Source: Paracoccaceae bacterium
GTDB lineage: Bacteria > Pseudomonadota > Alphaproteobacteria > Rhodobacterales > Rhodobacteraceae
Reading direction: 5' to 3'
NCBI GenBank assembly: GCA_016744015.1
Contig: JADGFD010000003.1
Location: 124,001-188,000, forward strand
Length of the DNA: 64,000 bases
Part shown: piece after piece, positions 51,446-60,639 of the stretch
Layout of the letters: the number at the start of each line of letters is the position of its first letter
How positions within the stretch are numbered: position 1 is the stretch's first letter
Position numbers and translations under genes: made by a program
Notes under the pieces: model-generated
Database searches by the model: none
Seen by the model: only the letters and a program-made list of their open reading frames with translations
Told to the model about the DNA's origin: nothing

Positions 51446-51904
51446 ATGCGTATTCTCGCCAAAATTTCCCCGTTTTTTGCCCTGTTTTTTGTGCTTGCCA
51501 CAAGCGCATATGCGCAGGCGACCCAGATGACACCAGATGAGGCTTATGCTAAAGCTTATGCTGGGGAGATCGTGCTGGTTGACATCCGCACCCCCGAAGA
51601 ATGGGCTGAAACCGGCCTGCCCGATGTGGCCTTGCAGAACGATCTGTATGCGCCTGACTTCATCCAGAACCTGCTCGCCATACGAGACCAGAACCCCGGC
51701 GTACCGCTGGCGCTAATCTGCCGGACTGGCAACCGCTCGGGAAACGCAACTAGCCAGCTTTATCAAGCGGGGCTGACTGACGTAATTGATGTGGTTGAAG
51801 GGGTTGCCGGCTCGGGTGTTGGGCCTGGCTGGTTTAAGCGGGGCTTGCCCGTGCGCGCATCTGATGCGCCGGTGAATGCAGCCATTACCACCGTTCAGCC
51901 CTAG
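51446..51904 (+). CDS. Periplasmic rhodanese-like protein
   Basis: 152 residues with a signal peptide (KISPFFALFFVLATSAYAQA) and a single rhodanese domain. The active-site loop is ICRTGNRS with the catalytic Cys at about residue 91, preceded by DIRTPEEWAETGLPD. It would transfer sulfane sulfur to a thiol acceptor in the periplasm. Ribosome-binding site AGGAG 8 bases upstream. Confidence 0.85.
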   Translation: MRILAKISPFFALFFVLATSAYAQATQMTPDEAYAKAYAGEIVLVDIRTPEEWAETGLPDVALQNDLYAPDFIQNLLAIRDQNPGVPLALICRTGNRSGNATSQLYQAGLTDVIDVVEGVAGSGVGPGWFKRGLPVRASDAPVNAAITTVQP

Positions 51905-51980
51905 GCGCGACACAAGGACCCCATTGCGCCCAAGCCTGACTTGCGCGAAGATGGGACAAATCAATTTTGTGGAGCCCCCA

Positions 51981-52439
51981 ATGCGTAAATTTCTTGTGGT
52001 CATGGATGACAGCCCCGAATTTCTGAATGCGCTGCGCTTTGCGGCCATCCGTGCCAAAAAAACGGGTAGTGGCGTTGAGATTCTCGGCATTATCGCGCCG
52101 GAAGAATTCCAGCACTGGATCGGGGTTGGCGATGTTATGCGCGCCGAAGCGCGAGAGCGCATTGAAGAGCATTTCAAAGTGTTTTCCAAATGGATGATCG
52201 ACAAGGAGGGCGTGGAGCCGGAACTTGTGATTCGTGAAGGCGAGAAGGCCGAGCAGGTTTTGGCGCAAATTGACGAAGACAAAGATGTCGCCATTCTGAT
52301 ACTGGGCGCGGGCACCACCGGCACCGGCCCTGGCCCGCTGGTCACCCAGCTTGTGACCCGTGGCGTGAATGATCTGCATGTGCCGGTTACGGTTGTGCCC
52401 GGAACCATGCGTAAAGACGACATTATTGCGGTGTCTTAA
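51981..52439 (+). CDS. Universal stress protein (UspA family)
   Basis: 152 residues from ATG 51981 (GGAG 8 bases before); a longer frame from 51876 was rejected as it overlaps the rhodanese gene. MRKFLVVMDDSPEFLNALRFA contains the usual VxxDxS start, and ILGAGTTGTGPGPLVTQLV matches the ATP-binding GxxG-9x-G(S/T) motif. The next gene starts immediately after its stop. Confidence 0.88.
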   Translation: MRKFLVVMDDSPEFLNALRFAAIRAKKTGSGVEILGIIAPEEFQHWIGVGDVMRAEARERIEEHFKVFSKWMIDKEGVEPELVIREGEKAEQVLAQIDEDKDVAILILGAGTTGTGPGPLVTQLVTRGVNDLHVPVTVVPGTMRKDDIIAVS

Positions 52440-53627
52440 ATGGCACTTGATCTGAGCGCAGTGCGAGCAGAAACACCGGGTTTGCAGCATGGCGCGCATA
52501 TGCTCGCTTGTGGCGCGGCCCTGATGCCGCAAGTGGTGGTGGATGCGATTACGGATCACATTCAGCTCGAAGCCAAAATCGGAGGCTATGAGGCCGCCGC
52601 ACAGCAATCCGAGGTGTTGGACGGCGTTTATGATGATGTTGCACGCCTGCTCGGGGCCAAGCCGCAAGAAATTGCACTGATGGAAAACGCCACCGCCGCG
52701 TGGTGTCAGGTGTTTTATGGGCTGCAGCTGAAACCCGGAGACAGGGTGCTGACCTGCCAAGCGGAATATGCGGCGAATTATGTGGCGTATCTGCAACGGG
52801 CTGCGCGCGACGGGATCATCATCGAAGTGATCCCAAGCGATGAGCGCGGTGCTATTGATATGGCCGCACTGGAGGCCATGCTCGCTACACCTGCGGCACT
52901 TATTTCGATCACGTGGATTCCGACAAATGGCGGCTTGGTCAACCCTGCCGCCGGTGTTGGCGCGCTTGCAAAAAAGCATAACGTGCCCTATTTGCTGGAT
53001 GCCTGCCAAGCCGTGGGGCAAATGCCGGTCAATGTGGCTGAGCTTGGTTGTGATTACCTTTCAGCGACAGGGCGGAAATTTTTGCGAGGGCCGCGGGGCA
53101 CTGGTTTTTTGTATATCCGCGAAGATATGATCGCCACAACCGAGCCTGCGGTGATAGATTTGTTTGCCGCCCAATGGGTGGAGGTGAACCGCTATGAGCT
53201 ACGGCCCGATGCCCGCCGTTTTGAAAATTGGGAAAATGCCTATGCCCTGCGCGCGGGGCTAGGGGCGGCGGTGCGCTATGCGTTGGATATTGGCATGGAT
53301 GCCATTCAGAATCGCGCATGGGGGTTGGCCGAGCGGCTGCGCAGCGGGCTATGCCAGCAAGCGGGCATAACCCTGCATGATGCTGGCGACACGAATTGTG
53401 CGATTGTCAGTTTTTCCTTAGCGGATGCGGATTCACATGCTGTAGCGGCCTACATGGAAGACTGTGGAATTTCGATTGGCACGTCAACACCGAGTAGCAC
53501 CTTGCTGGATGCCAAGGCCAGAGATCTGCCAACTATGCTCCGCGCGGCACCGCATTATTATAACGCGGAAGCAGAGATCGATCACCTTTTGGCCTGTCTC
53601 GAAAATTTCGCCAAAACTGCAAGCTAG
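52440..53627 (+). CDS. Aminotransferase class V-fold PLP enzyme, cysteine desulfurase/EgtE-like
   Basis: 395 residues with no gap to the preceding universal stress protein. Typical motifs: ALMENATAAWCQVFYGLQLKPGDRVL, cofactor Asp and Gln in YLLDACQAVGQMPVNV, and Schiff-base lysine in SATGRKFLRGPRGTGFLYI near residue 215. The RKF(W)xxGPRGxGFLY block resembles hercynylcysteine sulfoxide lyase-type (EgtE) enzymes, but no ergothioneine genes are nearby, so the reaction is unassigned. A related fold is encoded at 1995. Confidence 0.85.
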   Translation: MALDLSAVRAETPGLQHGAHMLACGAALMPQVVVDAITDHIQLEAKIGGYEAAAQQSEVLDGVYDDVARLLGAKPQEIALMENATAAWCQVFYGLQLKPGDRVLTCQAEYAANYVAYLQRAARDGIIIEVIPSDERGAIDMAALEAMLATPAALISITWIPTNGGLVNPAAGVGALAKKHNVPYLLDACQAVGQMPVNVAELGCDYLSATGRKFLRGPRGTGFLYIREDMIATTEPAVIDLFAAQWVEVNRYELRPDARRFENWENAYALRAGLGAAVRYALDIGMDAIQNRAWGLAERLRSGLCQQAGITLHDAGDTNCAIVSFSLADADSHAVAAYMEDCGISIGTSTPSSTLLDAKARDLPTMLRAAPHYYNAEAEIDHLLACLENFAKTAS

Positions 53628-53636
53628 CGCTCCCGC

Positions 53637-53736
53637 CTGCCTTCGGCAGTTGGGCGTGGCCTCGCCTGCGGCTCGGCTGGGGCTTTGCCCCTCTGCGCAA
53701 GCGCATTCACCCCAGAGTATTTTGGGAAGAATGAAA
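53637..53736 (+). repeat. Hairpins and dispersed Rhodobacterales-type intergenic element
   Basis: The region after the aminotransferase-fold gene (53628-53926) has no gene. CTGCC-TTC-GGCAG (53637-53649) is a tight hairpin without a T run. At 53706-53736 TTCACCCC-AGAGTATTTTGGG-AAGAATGAA resembles the short extragenic motif (CCCAGAGTATTT...AAGATGAA) I know as recurring in Rhodobacterales genomes. Only this one copy is seen here. Confidence 0.35.
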
Positions 53737-53871
53737 TTTGGCAGGTTCAGGCGCAATAGGCGTTAACCTTTGAGCGGCCGACGGTTGACGTACAGAATAC
53801 ATACGGTTTCATAGGTGGAGTTTTGCGATGCGCCAAATGGCTTAACGGCCCATTTGCCGCGCTGCGATTAC

Positions 53872-53900
53872 TTGACTTTTTTGCTCAGGCCTACCATATA
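53872..53900 (+). promoter_or_regulatory. Promoter of nifU
   Basis: TTGACT (53872-53877), 17-base spacer, CATATA (53895-53900). A Shine-Dalgarno-like AGAGAGG follows before the ATG at 53927. Confidence 0.5.
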
Positions 53901-53926
53901 TAGCCAAACGCAAGAGAGGCGCATCT

Positions 53927-54487
53927 ATGTTTATCCAGACCGAATCCACCCCGAACCCGGCCACGTTGAAATTCCTGCCCGGGCAGGCTGTTTTGCAAAT
54001 GGGCACGGCTGACTTCCCGAATGCGGAAGCGGCAGAAACTTCACCCCTAGCCAAGCGGCTTTTTGGGGTTGAGGGGGTTGCGGGCGTATTTTTTGGCCCC
54101 GACTTTGTAACCGTCACCAAGACAGATGCACAGGATTGGACCTATATCAAACCCGCTATTTTGGGCGCAATTATGGAGCATTACCAATCCGGCGCGCCGG
54201 TGATGGATGATGAAAGTGGCACGGTGGGCCATGCCGAGCATGACGGGCCGGATTCTGGCTTGGTTAAGCAAATCAAAGAGTTGCTGGACACGCGCGTGCG
54301 CCCGGCTGTGGCGCAGGATGGTGGTGATATTACGTTCCACGGCTTTGATCGCGGCATTGTTTACCTGCATATGCAAGGAGCCTGCGCGGGCTGCCCATCC
54401 TCAACGATGACCCTGAAAAGCGGCATTGAGAACCTGCTTAAGCACTTCATTCCTGAAGTGGTGGAAGTGCGGGCTGTGGCTGTTTAG
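53927..54487 (+). CDS. nifU: NifU family iron-sulfur cluster scaffold/carrier protein
   Basis: 186 residues: N-terminal Nfu_N domain (MFIQTESTPNPATLKFLPG) and C-terminal NifU domain with the cluster-binding CxxC in ACAGCPSS near residue 155. It receives and delivers [4Fe-4S] clusters. This two-domain form is widespread in alphaproteobacteria and mitochondria (NFU1), separate from nitrogen fixation. RimI-like gene follows 2 bases later. Confidence 0.9.
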   Translation: MFIQTESTPNPATLKFLPGQAVLQMGTADFPNAEAAETSPLAKRLFGVEGVAGVFFGPDFVTVTKTDAQDWTYIKPAILGAIMEHYQSGAPVMDDESGTVGHAEHDGPDSGLVKQIKELLDTRVRPAVAQDGGDITFHGFDRGIVYLHMQGACAGCPSSTMTLKSGIENLLKHFIPEVVEVRAVAV

Positions 54488-54489
54488 CC

Positions 54490-54900
54490 TTGCACGCAAA
54501 GGCTCTTGCCGAGCTTCATGCGCTGTGCTTTACAACCCCCCGCCCCTGGCGGGAGGGTGAGTTTGCCGAATTGCTTGAAGCCCCCGGTATTTTCCTGATT
54601 TCCCACACAAATGGCTTTGCCTTGGGCCGAATCGCCGGCCCCGAGGCAGAGCTTTTGACCATTGCCGTGCATCCAGATGCGCAAAACGCAGGTTTTGGCG
54701 CGCGATTGTTAGATGCTTTTCTCTGCAAAGCCGCGACCCTTGGCGCAAAAGACATCTTTCTTGAGGTCGCCGAAAGCAACCCGCCAGCCATAGCACTTTA
54801 TCGCAAAGCGGGCTTTGCTGAAGTGGCTAAACGCAAGCAATACTTCAAGCAAATCAATGGCCCCGCGCTCACGGCGCTGATATTCAAATACTCGATTTAG
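54490..54900 (+). CDS. rimI: RimI-like GNAT acetyltransferase
   Basis: 136 residues. ELLTIAVHPDAQNAGFGARLLDAFL and FLEVAESNPPAIALYRKAGFAEVAKRKQYF are the acetyl-CoA loop and substrate end typical of ribosomal-protein-alanine acetyltransferase RimI. No ATG is available before the fold core; TTG 54490, 2 bases after the nifU stop, is the probable start and implies reinitiation from nifU. Target: N-terminus of ribosomal protein S18 or other proteins. Confidence 0.75.
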   Translation: MHAKALAELHALCFTTPRPWREGEFAELLEAPGIFLISHTNGFALGRIAGPEAELLTIAVHPDAQNAGFGARLLDAFLCKAATLGAKDIFLEVAESNPPAIALYRKAGFAEVAKRKQYFKQINGPALTALIFKYSI

Positions 54901-55075
54901 CCCAAACTGCCCGCCTCACCGCAAACCGTTGATCGCCAGCTATGGCAAAATGGTAAAAAAACCATTGACCCTTCCCCCCGTTAGCCGCTTTACTTGTCTA
55001 TCGTTTCTTCGATCTGAAAATGCGGGATTCTGCTCGCCCATGACGGATTGAAATTTAGTAGTATGGGAGAAATAC

Positions 55076-56092
55076 ATGAAACTGCTCAAAACCCTTATCG
55101 CCACAACCGCGCTTGTTGGCGCTGGCGCAATGGCCATGGCTGAAAGCCACGGCGGCGCGGCCAACCCGGCTGTGATCTTTGACCTTGGCGGCAAGTTCGA
55201 CAAATCCTTCAATGAAATGTCCTACACAGGTGCAGAGCGCTTTACCGCTGACACCGGCATCACTTATCGTGAGTTCGAGCTTCAGTCAGACGCACAGCGC
55301 GAGCAGGCGCTTCGCCGCTTTGCCCAAGCAGGCAATAACCCTGTTGTGGTTGCGGGCTTCTCCAACGCCACAGCTATGGCCACCGTTGCGCCTGACTTCC
55401 CTGACACCGATTTTGTGATCATCGACATGGTTGTTGATCTGCCAAATGTGCGGTCGGTCGTATTTGCCGAGCAAGAAGGCTCTTACCTTGTTGGTTTGCT
55501 CGCGGGCATGGCGTCTGAATCCGGCACGGTTAGCTTTGTTGGCGGCATGGACATCCCACTGATCCAGAACTTCCAGTGTGGCTATGCCCAAGGTGCAAAA
55601 TCTGTGGGTGATATCACCGTGATTGGCGCCATGACAGGCACCGATGGTTCTGCTTGGAACAACCCGGTTAAGGGTGGCGAGATCACTATGTCGCAAATCG
55701 AAAACGGCTCTGACGTTGTTTTCGCGGCCGCTGGTGGCACTGGCCGCGGCGTGCTTCAAGCAGCTGCTGATGCAGGTATCATGGGTATCGGTGTTGACGC
55801 CAACCAAAACTACATGCACCCTGGCAACATGCTGACATCTATGATGAAGCGCGTGGATAACGCTGTTTATGACGCATTCAACGATGTTAACAACGGCGAA
55901 TTTACCGCCGGCATCCAAGTGATGGGCCTTGCGGAAGACGGTGTTGGCTATGCGCTTGACGAGCACAACGAGTCATTGATCACAGACGAAATGCGCGCCG
56001 CTGTGGATGCCGCCCGCGCAGCGATCATCGCGGGTGAAATTGTTGTTCATGACTACCGGACAGACAACACCTGCCCAGTTGAGATCAACTAA
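55076..56092 (+). CDS. BMP family purine nucleoside-binding protein of ABC transporter
   Basis: 338 residues, signal peptide (LLKTLIATTALVGAGAMAMA) and the Bmp/Med/TmpC fold: AVIFDLGGKFDKSFNEMSYTGAERF near residue 27, GFSNATAMATVAPDFPDTDFVIID, and AAGGTGRGVLQAAADAG. Members bind purine nucleosides (PnrA type). A weak promoter TTGACC (54965-54970) with TTTAC 17-18 bases on precedes it. First gene of a nucleoside-uptake operon ending in a nucleoside phosphorylase, which fits the receptor role. Confidence 0.9.
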   Translation: MKLLKTLIATTALVGAGAMAMAESHGGAANPAVIFDLGGKFDKSFNEMSYTGAERFTADTGITYREFELQSDAQREQALRRFAQAGNNPVVVAGFSNATAMATVAPDFPDTDFVIIDMVVDLPNVRSVVFAEQEGSYLVGLLAGMASESGTVSFVGGMDIPLIQNFQCGYAQGAKSVGDITVIGAMTGTDGSAWNNPVKGGEITMSQIENGSDVVFAAAGGTGRGVLQAAADAGIMGIGVDANQNYMHPGNMLTSMMKRVDNAVYDAFNDVNNGEFTAGIQVMGLAEDGVGYALDEHNESLITDEMRAAVDAARAAIIAGEIVVHDYRTDNTCPVEIN

Positions 56093-56094
56093 GA

Positions 56095-57666
56095 ATGTCT
56101 TCGACGACAAATAATGCGGGGCGGCTCGATGCAGTCGCCCCTGCTATTGAACTAAGCGGCATTTCTAAGGCCTTTGGGCCGGTGCAAGCCAATAAAGACA
56201 TTTCCATGACCGTGGCCAAAGGCGCGATCCACGGGATTGTGGGCGAAAACGGCGCGGGGAAATCCACCCTGATGTCTATCCTTTACGGGTTTTACAAAGC
56301 CGATGCGGGCTCTGTGAAAATAGACGGGGTGCCCACCCAGATTAATGATAGCCATGACGCGATTGCCGCGGGCATTGGCATGGTGCACCAGCACTTCATG
56401 CTGGTTGATAATTTTACCGTGTTGGAAAACGTGGTTTTGGGTGCCGAAGAAGGCGCCACGCTTGGCCCCAGCCTTAGGAAGGCGCGCAAAGAGCTGAAGC
56501 GGCTGGCGGATGAATATGAGCTGGATGTGAACCCGGATGCCTTGATCGAGGATATTTCCGTGGGCTTCCAGCAGCGGGTAGAAATCCTGAAGGCGCTTTA
56601 CCGCCAAGCTGAAATCTTGATTTTGGACGAGCCAACCGGCGTTTTGACTCCCGACGAGGCCGACCACCTGTTCCGCATTTTGCGCAACCTGAAAGAACAG
56701 GGTAAAACCATTGTGATTATCACGCATAAATTGCGGGAAATCATGGATGTAACTGATTCTGTTTCTGTAATGCGCAGGGGCGAGATGACCAAAACCATTG
56801 CAACCTCTACCACCTCACCAGAGGATTTGGCCGAGGCCATGGTTGGGCGGCGTGTGCTGCTGGAAGTGGATAAAAAGCCCGCAGTCGTGGGCGAAACGGT
56901 AATGCAGATGAAAGGCCTGAGCGTAACCGATGTGCATGGCGTGAAGCGGCTGAAGAATGTATCTTTTGAGCTGAAACGCGGCGAGATTTTGGGCATTGCC
57001 GGCGTGGCAGGCAATGGTCAGTCTGAGCTGCTCGAAGTTATTTCCGGCATCGGCGCCGCCACCAGTGGCGAAGTGCTGATGCACGGCGAAGCGATTGATG
57101 TTTCCAAGCACGCAAATGCGGAGCTACGGCGGAAAAGAGGCATTAGCCATGTGCCGGAGGACCGCCACCAGCGCGGGCTAGTCATGCCATTTATGACTTG
57201 GGAAAATACCGCGTTTGGCTACCATAATGAGCCGGAATATAGCGGTAAAATGGGCCTCGCGAACCAACACCATATGAAGGAAGACGCCCGCGAAAAGATG
57301 GAGCGGTTTGATATCCGCCCCCCCAATCCACAGCTTGTGGCCTCGCATTTCTCCGGTGGCAACCAACAAAAAATCGTGCTGGCGCGCGAGATTGAGCGCA
57401 ACCCTGATGTATTGTTAATCGGGCAGCCCACGCGTGGCGTGGATATCGGCGCTATTGAGTTCATTCACCAGCAAATCGTAAACCTGCGCGATGCAGGCAA
57501 AGCCATTTTGCTGGTTTCAGTGGAGCTAGACGAAATTCAAGCGCTGAGTGACCGGATTTTGGTAATGTTTGACGGGGTTGTTCAAGGCGAACGCCTGCCC
57601 GAAAACACCAATGAAGGCGAGCTGGGCTTGCTCATGGCGGGTGTTGATCCGGAGGCGAATTCATGA
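56095..57666 (+). CDS. ABC transporter ATP-binding protein, tandem NBD (nucleoside uptake)
   Basis: 523 residues with two ATPase halves. First: Walker A GENGAGKST near residue 44, Walker B LILDEPTGVLTPDEAD. Second, from about 270: GVAGNGQSE in place of the canonical Walker A lysine (degenerate, as in RbsA/YufO-type proteins), signature FSGGNQQKIVLAREI, Walker B LLIGQPTRGVDIG. Energises the two permeases encoded next. Its start is 2 bases after the receptor gene. Confidence 0.92.
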   Translation: MSSTTNNAGRLDAVAPAIELSGISKAFGPVQANKDISMTVAKGAIHGIVGENGAGKSTLMSILYGFYKADAGSVKIDGVPTQINDSHDAIAAGIGMVHQHFMLVDNFTVLENVVLGAEEGATLGPSLRKARKELKRLADEYELDVNPDALIEDISVGFQQRVEILKALYRQAEILILDEPTGVLTPDEADHLFRILRNLKEQGKTIVIITHKLREIMDVTDSVSVMRRGEMTKTIATSTTSPEDLAEAMVGRRVLLEVDKKPAVVGETVMQMKGLSVTDVHGVKRLKNVSFELKRGEILGIAGVAGNGQSELLEVISGIGAATSGEVLMHGEAIDVSKHANAELRRKRGISHVPEDRHQRGLVMPFMTWENTAFGYHNEPEYSGKMGLANQHHMKEDAREKMERFDIRPPNPQLVASHFSGGNQQKIVLAREIERNPDVLLIGQPTRGVDIGAIEFIHQQIVNLRDAGKAILLVSVELDEIQALSDRILVMFDGVVQGERLPENTNEGELGLLMAGVDPEANS

Positions 57667-58757
57667 ACAAGAATCTTCCAAAATGGGTTGATCTGGGTCT
57701 CATCCCACTGCTCACACTTTTGCTGGCATTCGCTGTGTCCGGCCTTGTTGTGCTCTCAATTGGGCAAGACCCGGTTGAAGTGGTTCAGGTCATGATTAAG
57801 GGGGCCTTTAACCCCTTTGGCATTGGTCATACGCTCTATTTCACCACAAGCTTTATCTTCACCGGCTTGGCCGTGGCTGTCGCATTTCATGCGCGGCTGT
57901 TTAACATTGGCGGCGAGGGGCAAGCAGGCATTGCCGGTGTGGGTGTGGCGCTTGTGATGCTCTCATATGATTGGCCGCATTGGTCAATTGCTCTGCTGGT
58001 TGGCACCCTGGCCGCATTGGCTTTTGGCGCCGCATGGGCTGCCATTCCGGCCTATTTGCAAGCTAAGCGGGGCAGCCATATTGTGATTACCACCATCATG
58101 TTTAACCTGATCGCGACGGCGATTATCGGTTATTTGGTGGTTGGTCCGATGCAGGGTGAGGGCTCCCAGCCCCAAAGTGAGCGCTTTCCGGCCTCAGCTT
58201 CCTTGCCGGATTTTCACGAAATATTTGGCTGGTTCGGGTTGGAATTTGCCAAACATGCCCCCGCAAATATCAGCTTCTTTATAGCCCTTGTCGCGGCCCT
58301 GCTGGTTTGGATATTGATCTGGAAAACAAGGCTTGGCTATGAAATGCGGGCGTTTGGCCATTCGGAAAAAGCGGCTGTTTATGCAGGTATTTCCCCGCTA
58401 AAAATCACCATGATCGCCATGCTGATTTCTGGCGCGCTTTCCGGCCTTATGGCGGTGAACACAGTGCAGGGCGAGGCCGAGCGGCTGTTGCTTGGCTCTG
58501 TTGAGGGGGCCGGGTTTATTGGTATTGCAGTGGCGCTTATGGGCCGCTCCCACCCGGTGGGTGTGCTTTTGGCGGCCTTCCTGTTTGGGATTCTGACTCA
58601 AGGCGGCGCGGAGTTGCAATTTGAGCTTGGCATTCCAGCGCAGATGATCACGGTTATTCAGGCGCTAATAATCATGTTTACCGGCAGCCTTGAAAACTTG
58701 GTTCGTATGCCGATGGAAAAAATATTTATTAGAGCCGGAAAGGGAGCCACATCATGA
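57663..58757 (+). CDS. ABC transporter permease, nucleoside uptake (subunit 1)
   Basis: 364 residues, about nine hydrophobic spans, BPD_transp_2 type: FHARLFNIGGEGQAGIAGVGVALVM is the family-typical channel segment, and FGHSEKAAVYAGISPLKITMIAMLISGALSGLMAVN the ATPase-contact area. Overlaps the ATPase gene by ATGA. Forms the heterodimeric channel with the following gene product. Confidence 0.92.
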   Translation: MNKNLPKWVDLGLIPLLTLLLAFAVSGLVVLSIGQDPVEVVQVMIKGAFNPFGIGHTLYFTTSFIFTGLAVAVAFHARLFNIGGEGQAGIAGVGVALVMLSYDWPHWSIALLVGTLAALAFGAAWAAIPAYLQAKRGSHIVITTIMFNLIATAIIGYLVVGPMQGEGSQPQSERFPASASLPDFHEIFGWFGLEFAKHAPANISFFIALVAALLVWILIWKTRLGYEMRAFGHSEKAAVYAGISPLKITMIAMLISGALSGLMAVNTVQGEAERLLLGSVEGAGFIGIAVALMGRSHPVGVLLAAFLFGILTQGGAELQFELGIPAQMITVIQALIIMFTGSLENLVRMPMEKIFIRAGKGATS

Positions 58758-59770
58758 TGGATTTCCTGACAAATGACTTGTTGTTGCTGAGCGATTCAGC
58801 GGTGCGCAATGCCATTCCGCTGCTGCTGGCCTGCCTTGCCGGGCTTTACTCAGAGCGCGCGGGTATCTTTGATATAGGCCTTGAAGGCAAAATGCTGGTG
58901 GCGGCTTTTGCCGCTGGCGCATTTTCCGCCATTGCGGGTATGCCTGCCTATGATGGCGGCTGGGAGATGGGCGCTTGGTCTGTTTGGATCGGGCTTGGCG
59001 CGGCGATTATTGCCTCAACCATTTTCTCGATGATCCATGCTTTTGCTTCAATCACGCTTCGCGGTAATCAGCTGATCTCCGGTGTGGCGATCAACTTTTT
59101 TGCGGCGGGCATTACTGTGCTGATCGGACAACACTGGTTTAGAATGGGGGGGCAAACCCCGCAACTCCGTGAAGGCCAACGCTTTGAGCCTATCAGCCTG
59201 CCTTTTGCCGAGAGTTTGAAAGATGTGCCTATTGTCGGGGATATATATTATCAGCTGATTTCCGGCCATAATATCATCGTCTACTTCGGGTTTATCATCG
59301 TGGCCCTCACGTGGTGGGTGCTCTACCGCACCCGCTTTGGCCTTCGGATGCGAGCGGTGGGGGAGAACCCCGGCGCGGTCGATACCGCGGGTATTTCGGT
59401 GGTTAAGCTGCGCTACTCGGCGCTGATCATTACGGGTATCCTGTGTGGCCTTGCAGGGGCATATCTAAGCCTCGGAACCGCAGCTGCCGGCTTTGGCAAG
59501 GATATGACGGCGGGGCGGGGCTTTATCGCCCTCGCGGCGCTGATCTTTGCCAAGTGGAAGCCAATTTCGGCTATGGGCGCCACGCTACTATTTGGCATGC
59601 TGGAAGCCATTGGCAACAAATACCAAACACTTGATCTTGGCTTTGTGGTGCTGCCCGGGCAGTTTATGCAAGCACTGCCATATATCCTGACGGTGGTTAT
59701 TCTGGCGGGCTTTGTGGGCAAAGCCATTCCACCAAAAGCAGGCGGGGAACCCTATGTCAAAGAGCGATAG
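58754..59770 (+). CDS. ABC transporter permease, nucleoside uptake (subunit 2)
   Basis: 338 residues; the ATG at 58754 overlaps the previous stop (ATGATG, two possible starts). ACLAGLYSERAGIFDIGLEGKMLVAAFAAG is the conserved second-permease motif; LRMRAVGENPGAVDTAGISVVKLRYSALI the coupling segment. Its 3' end overlaps the start of the phosphorylase gene by 17 bases. Confidence 0.92.
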   Translation: MMDFLTNDLLLLSDSAVRNAIPLLLACLAGLYSERAGIFDIGLEGKMLVAAFAAGAFSAIAGMPAYDGGWEMGAWSVWIGLGAAIIASTIFSMIHAFASITLRGNQLISGVAINFFAAGITVLIGQHWFRMGGQTPQLREGQRFEPISLPFAESLKDVPIVGDIYYQLISGHNIIVYFGFIIVALTWWVLYRTRFGLRMRAVGENPGAVDTAGISVVKLRYSALIITGILCGLAGAYLSLGTAAAGFGKDMTAGRGFIALAALIFAKWKPISAMGATLLFGMLEAIGNKYQTLDLGFVVLPGQFMQALPYILTVVILAGFVGKAIPPKAGGEPYVKER

Positions 59771-60551
59771 CACGCTAGCGCAGGTGCATGCCCGCGCGGG
59801 CGAGGCCCCTGTGACGCTGGGCCTGATCCTCGGCTCTGGCCTTGGCCATATTGCTGATATGGTGGAAGGCGAGGCCTTTGACTATGCCGAGCTGACCGGC
59901 TTTCCGGTGAGTGCGGTATCGGGCCACTCTGCCAAGTTGGTTATTGGCCAGCTTTGGGGGCAACGGGTGGCTGTGTTTGGCGGCCGTGCGCATTATTATG
60001 AGCGCGGGCGGGCCGATGCCATGCGCATGCCGCTTGAGCTACTCAAAGCGCTCGGGGCAACGCGGGTGATCCTCACCAATGCCGCAGGGTCATTTCGGCC
60101 GGATATCCCCCCCGGAGACCTAATGCTGATCTCGGATCACATTAATTTTTCCGGCCTCAACCCGTTGATCGGTGAAGACACGGACGACCGTTTTGTGAAT
60201 ATGACAAATGCCTACGACCCTGAAATGCGCGCGGGACTAAAGGCCGCAGCAAAGGGCGAAAACATCACACTTAAATCGGGTGTCTATAGCTGGTATTCCG
60301 GCCCGAGCTTTGAAACCCCTGCCGAGATAAACGCCCTTAAAATTTTAGGCACAGATGCCGTGGGTATGTCAACGGTGCCGGAAGTTATCCTCGCGCGGTT
60401 TCTGGGGCTCGACGCCGCCGCCATTTCGGTGATTACCAATATGGCGGCGGGGCTGGGCACTGAAGAGATTTCCCACAGCCACACTAAAAACATGGCCCCA
60501 ATAGGCGCAGCAAAACTCGAAAAAATATTGCGGCGCTTTATTGGCGGATAA
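59754..60551 (+). CDS. Purine nucleoside phosphorylase
   Basis: 265 residues from ATG 59754. PNP/MTAP fold: LILGSGLGHIADM (phosphate loop) at residue 24, RAHYYER, RVILTNAAGSFRPDIPPGDLMLISDHINFSG, SGPSFETPAEI near 183 and GTDAVGMSTVPEVILARFLG near 202 (base and ribose contacts). The trimeric type cleaves inosine, guanosine or xanthosine to base and ribose 1-phosphate. Translated from within the permease gene, so it is made with the transporter: uptake and phosphorolysis in one operon. Confidence 0.9.
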   Translation: MSKSDSTLAQVHARAGEAPVTLGLILGSGLGHIADMVEGEAFDYAELTGFPVSAVSGHSAKLVIGQLWGQRVAVFGGRAHYYERGRADAMRMPLELLKALGATRVILTNAAGSFRPDIPPGDLMLISDHINFSGLNPLIGEDTDDRFVNMTNAYDPEMRAGLKAAAKGENITLKSGVYSWYSGPSFETPAEINALKILGTDAVGMSTVPEVILARFLGLDAAAISVITNMAAGLGTEEISHSHTKNMAPIGAAKLEKILRRFIGG

Positions 60552-60639
60552 CCTCCGCCAAATGACGAATAACCTTGTTTTTTTGAGGCCTTGGGTTTAC
60601 CCGAAACAAAGCCCTTCTGTTCCGATTTGTCGCAGCGGT

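Noticed and set aside
51885-53021. A 378-codon minus-strand open frame covering the universal stress protein and aminotransferase-fold genes
   Set aside because: It is antisense to two well-supported genes, has no recognisable domain and a His/Arg-rich, low-complexity product; a composition shadow.
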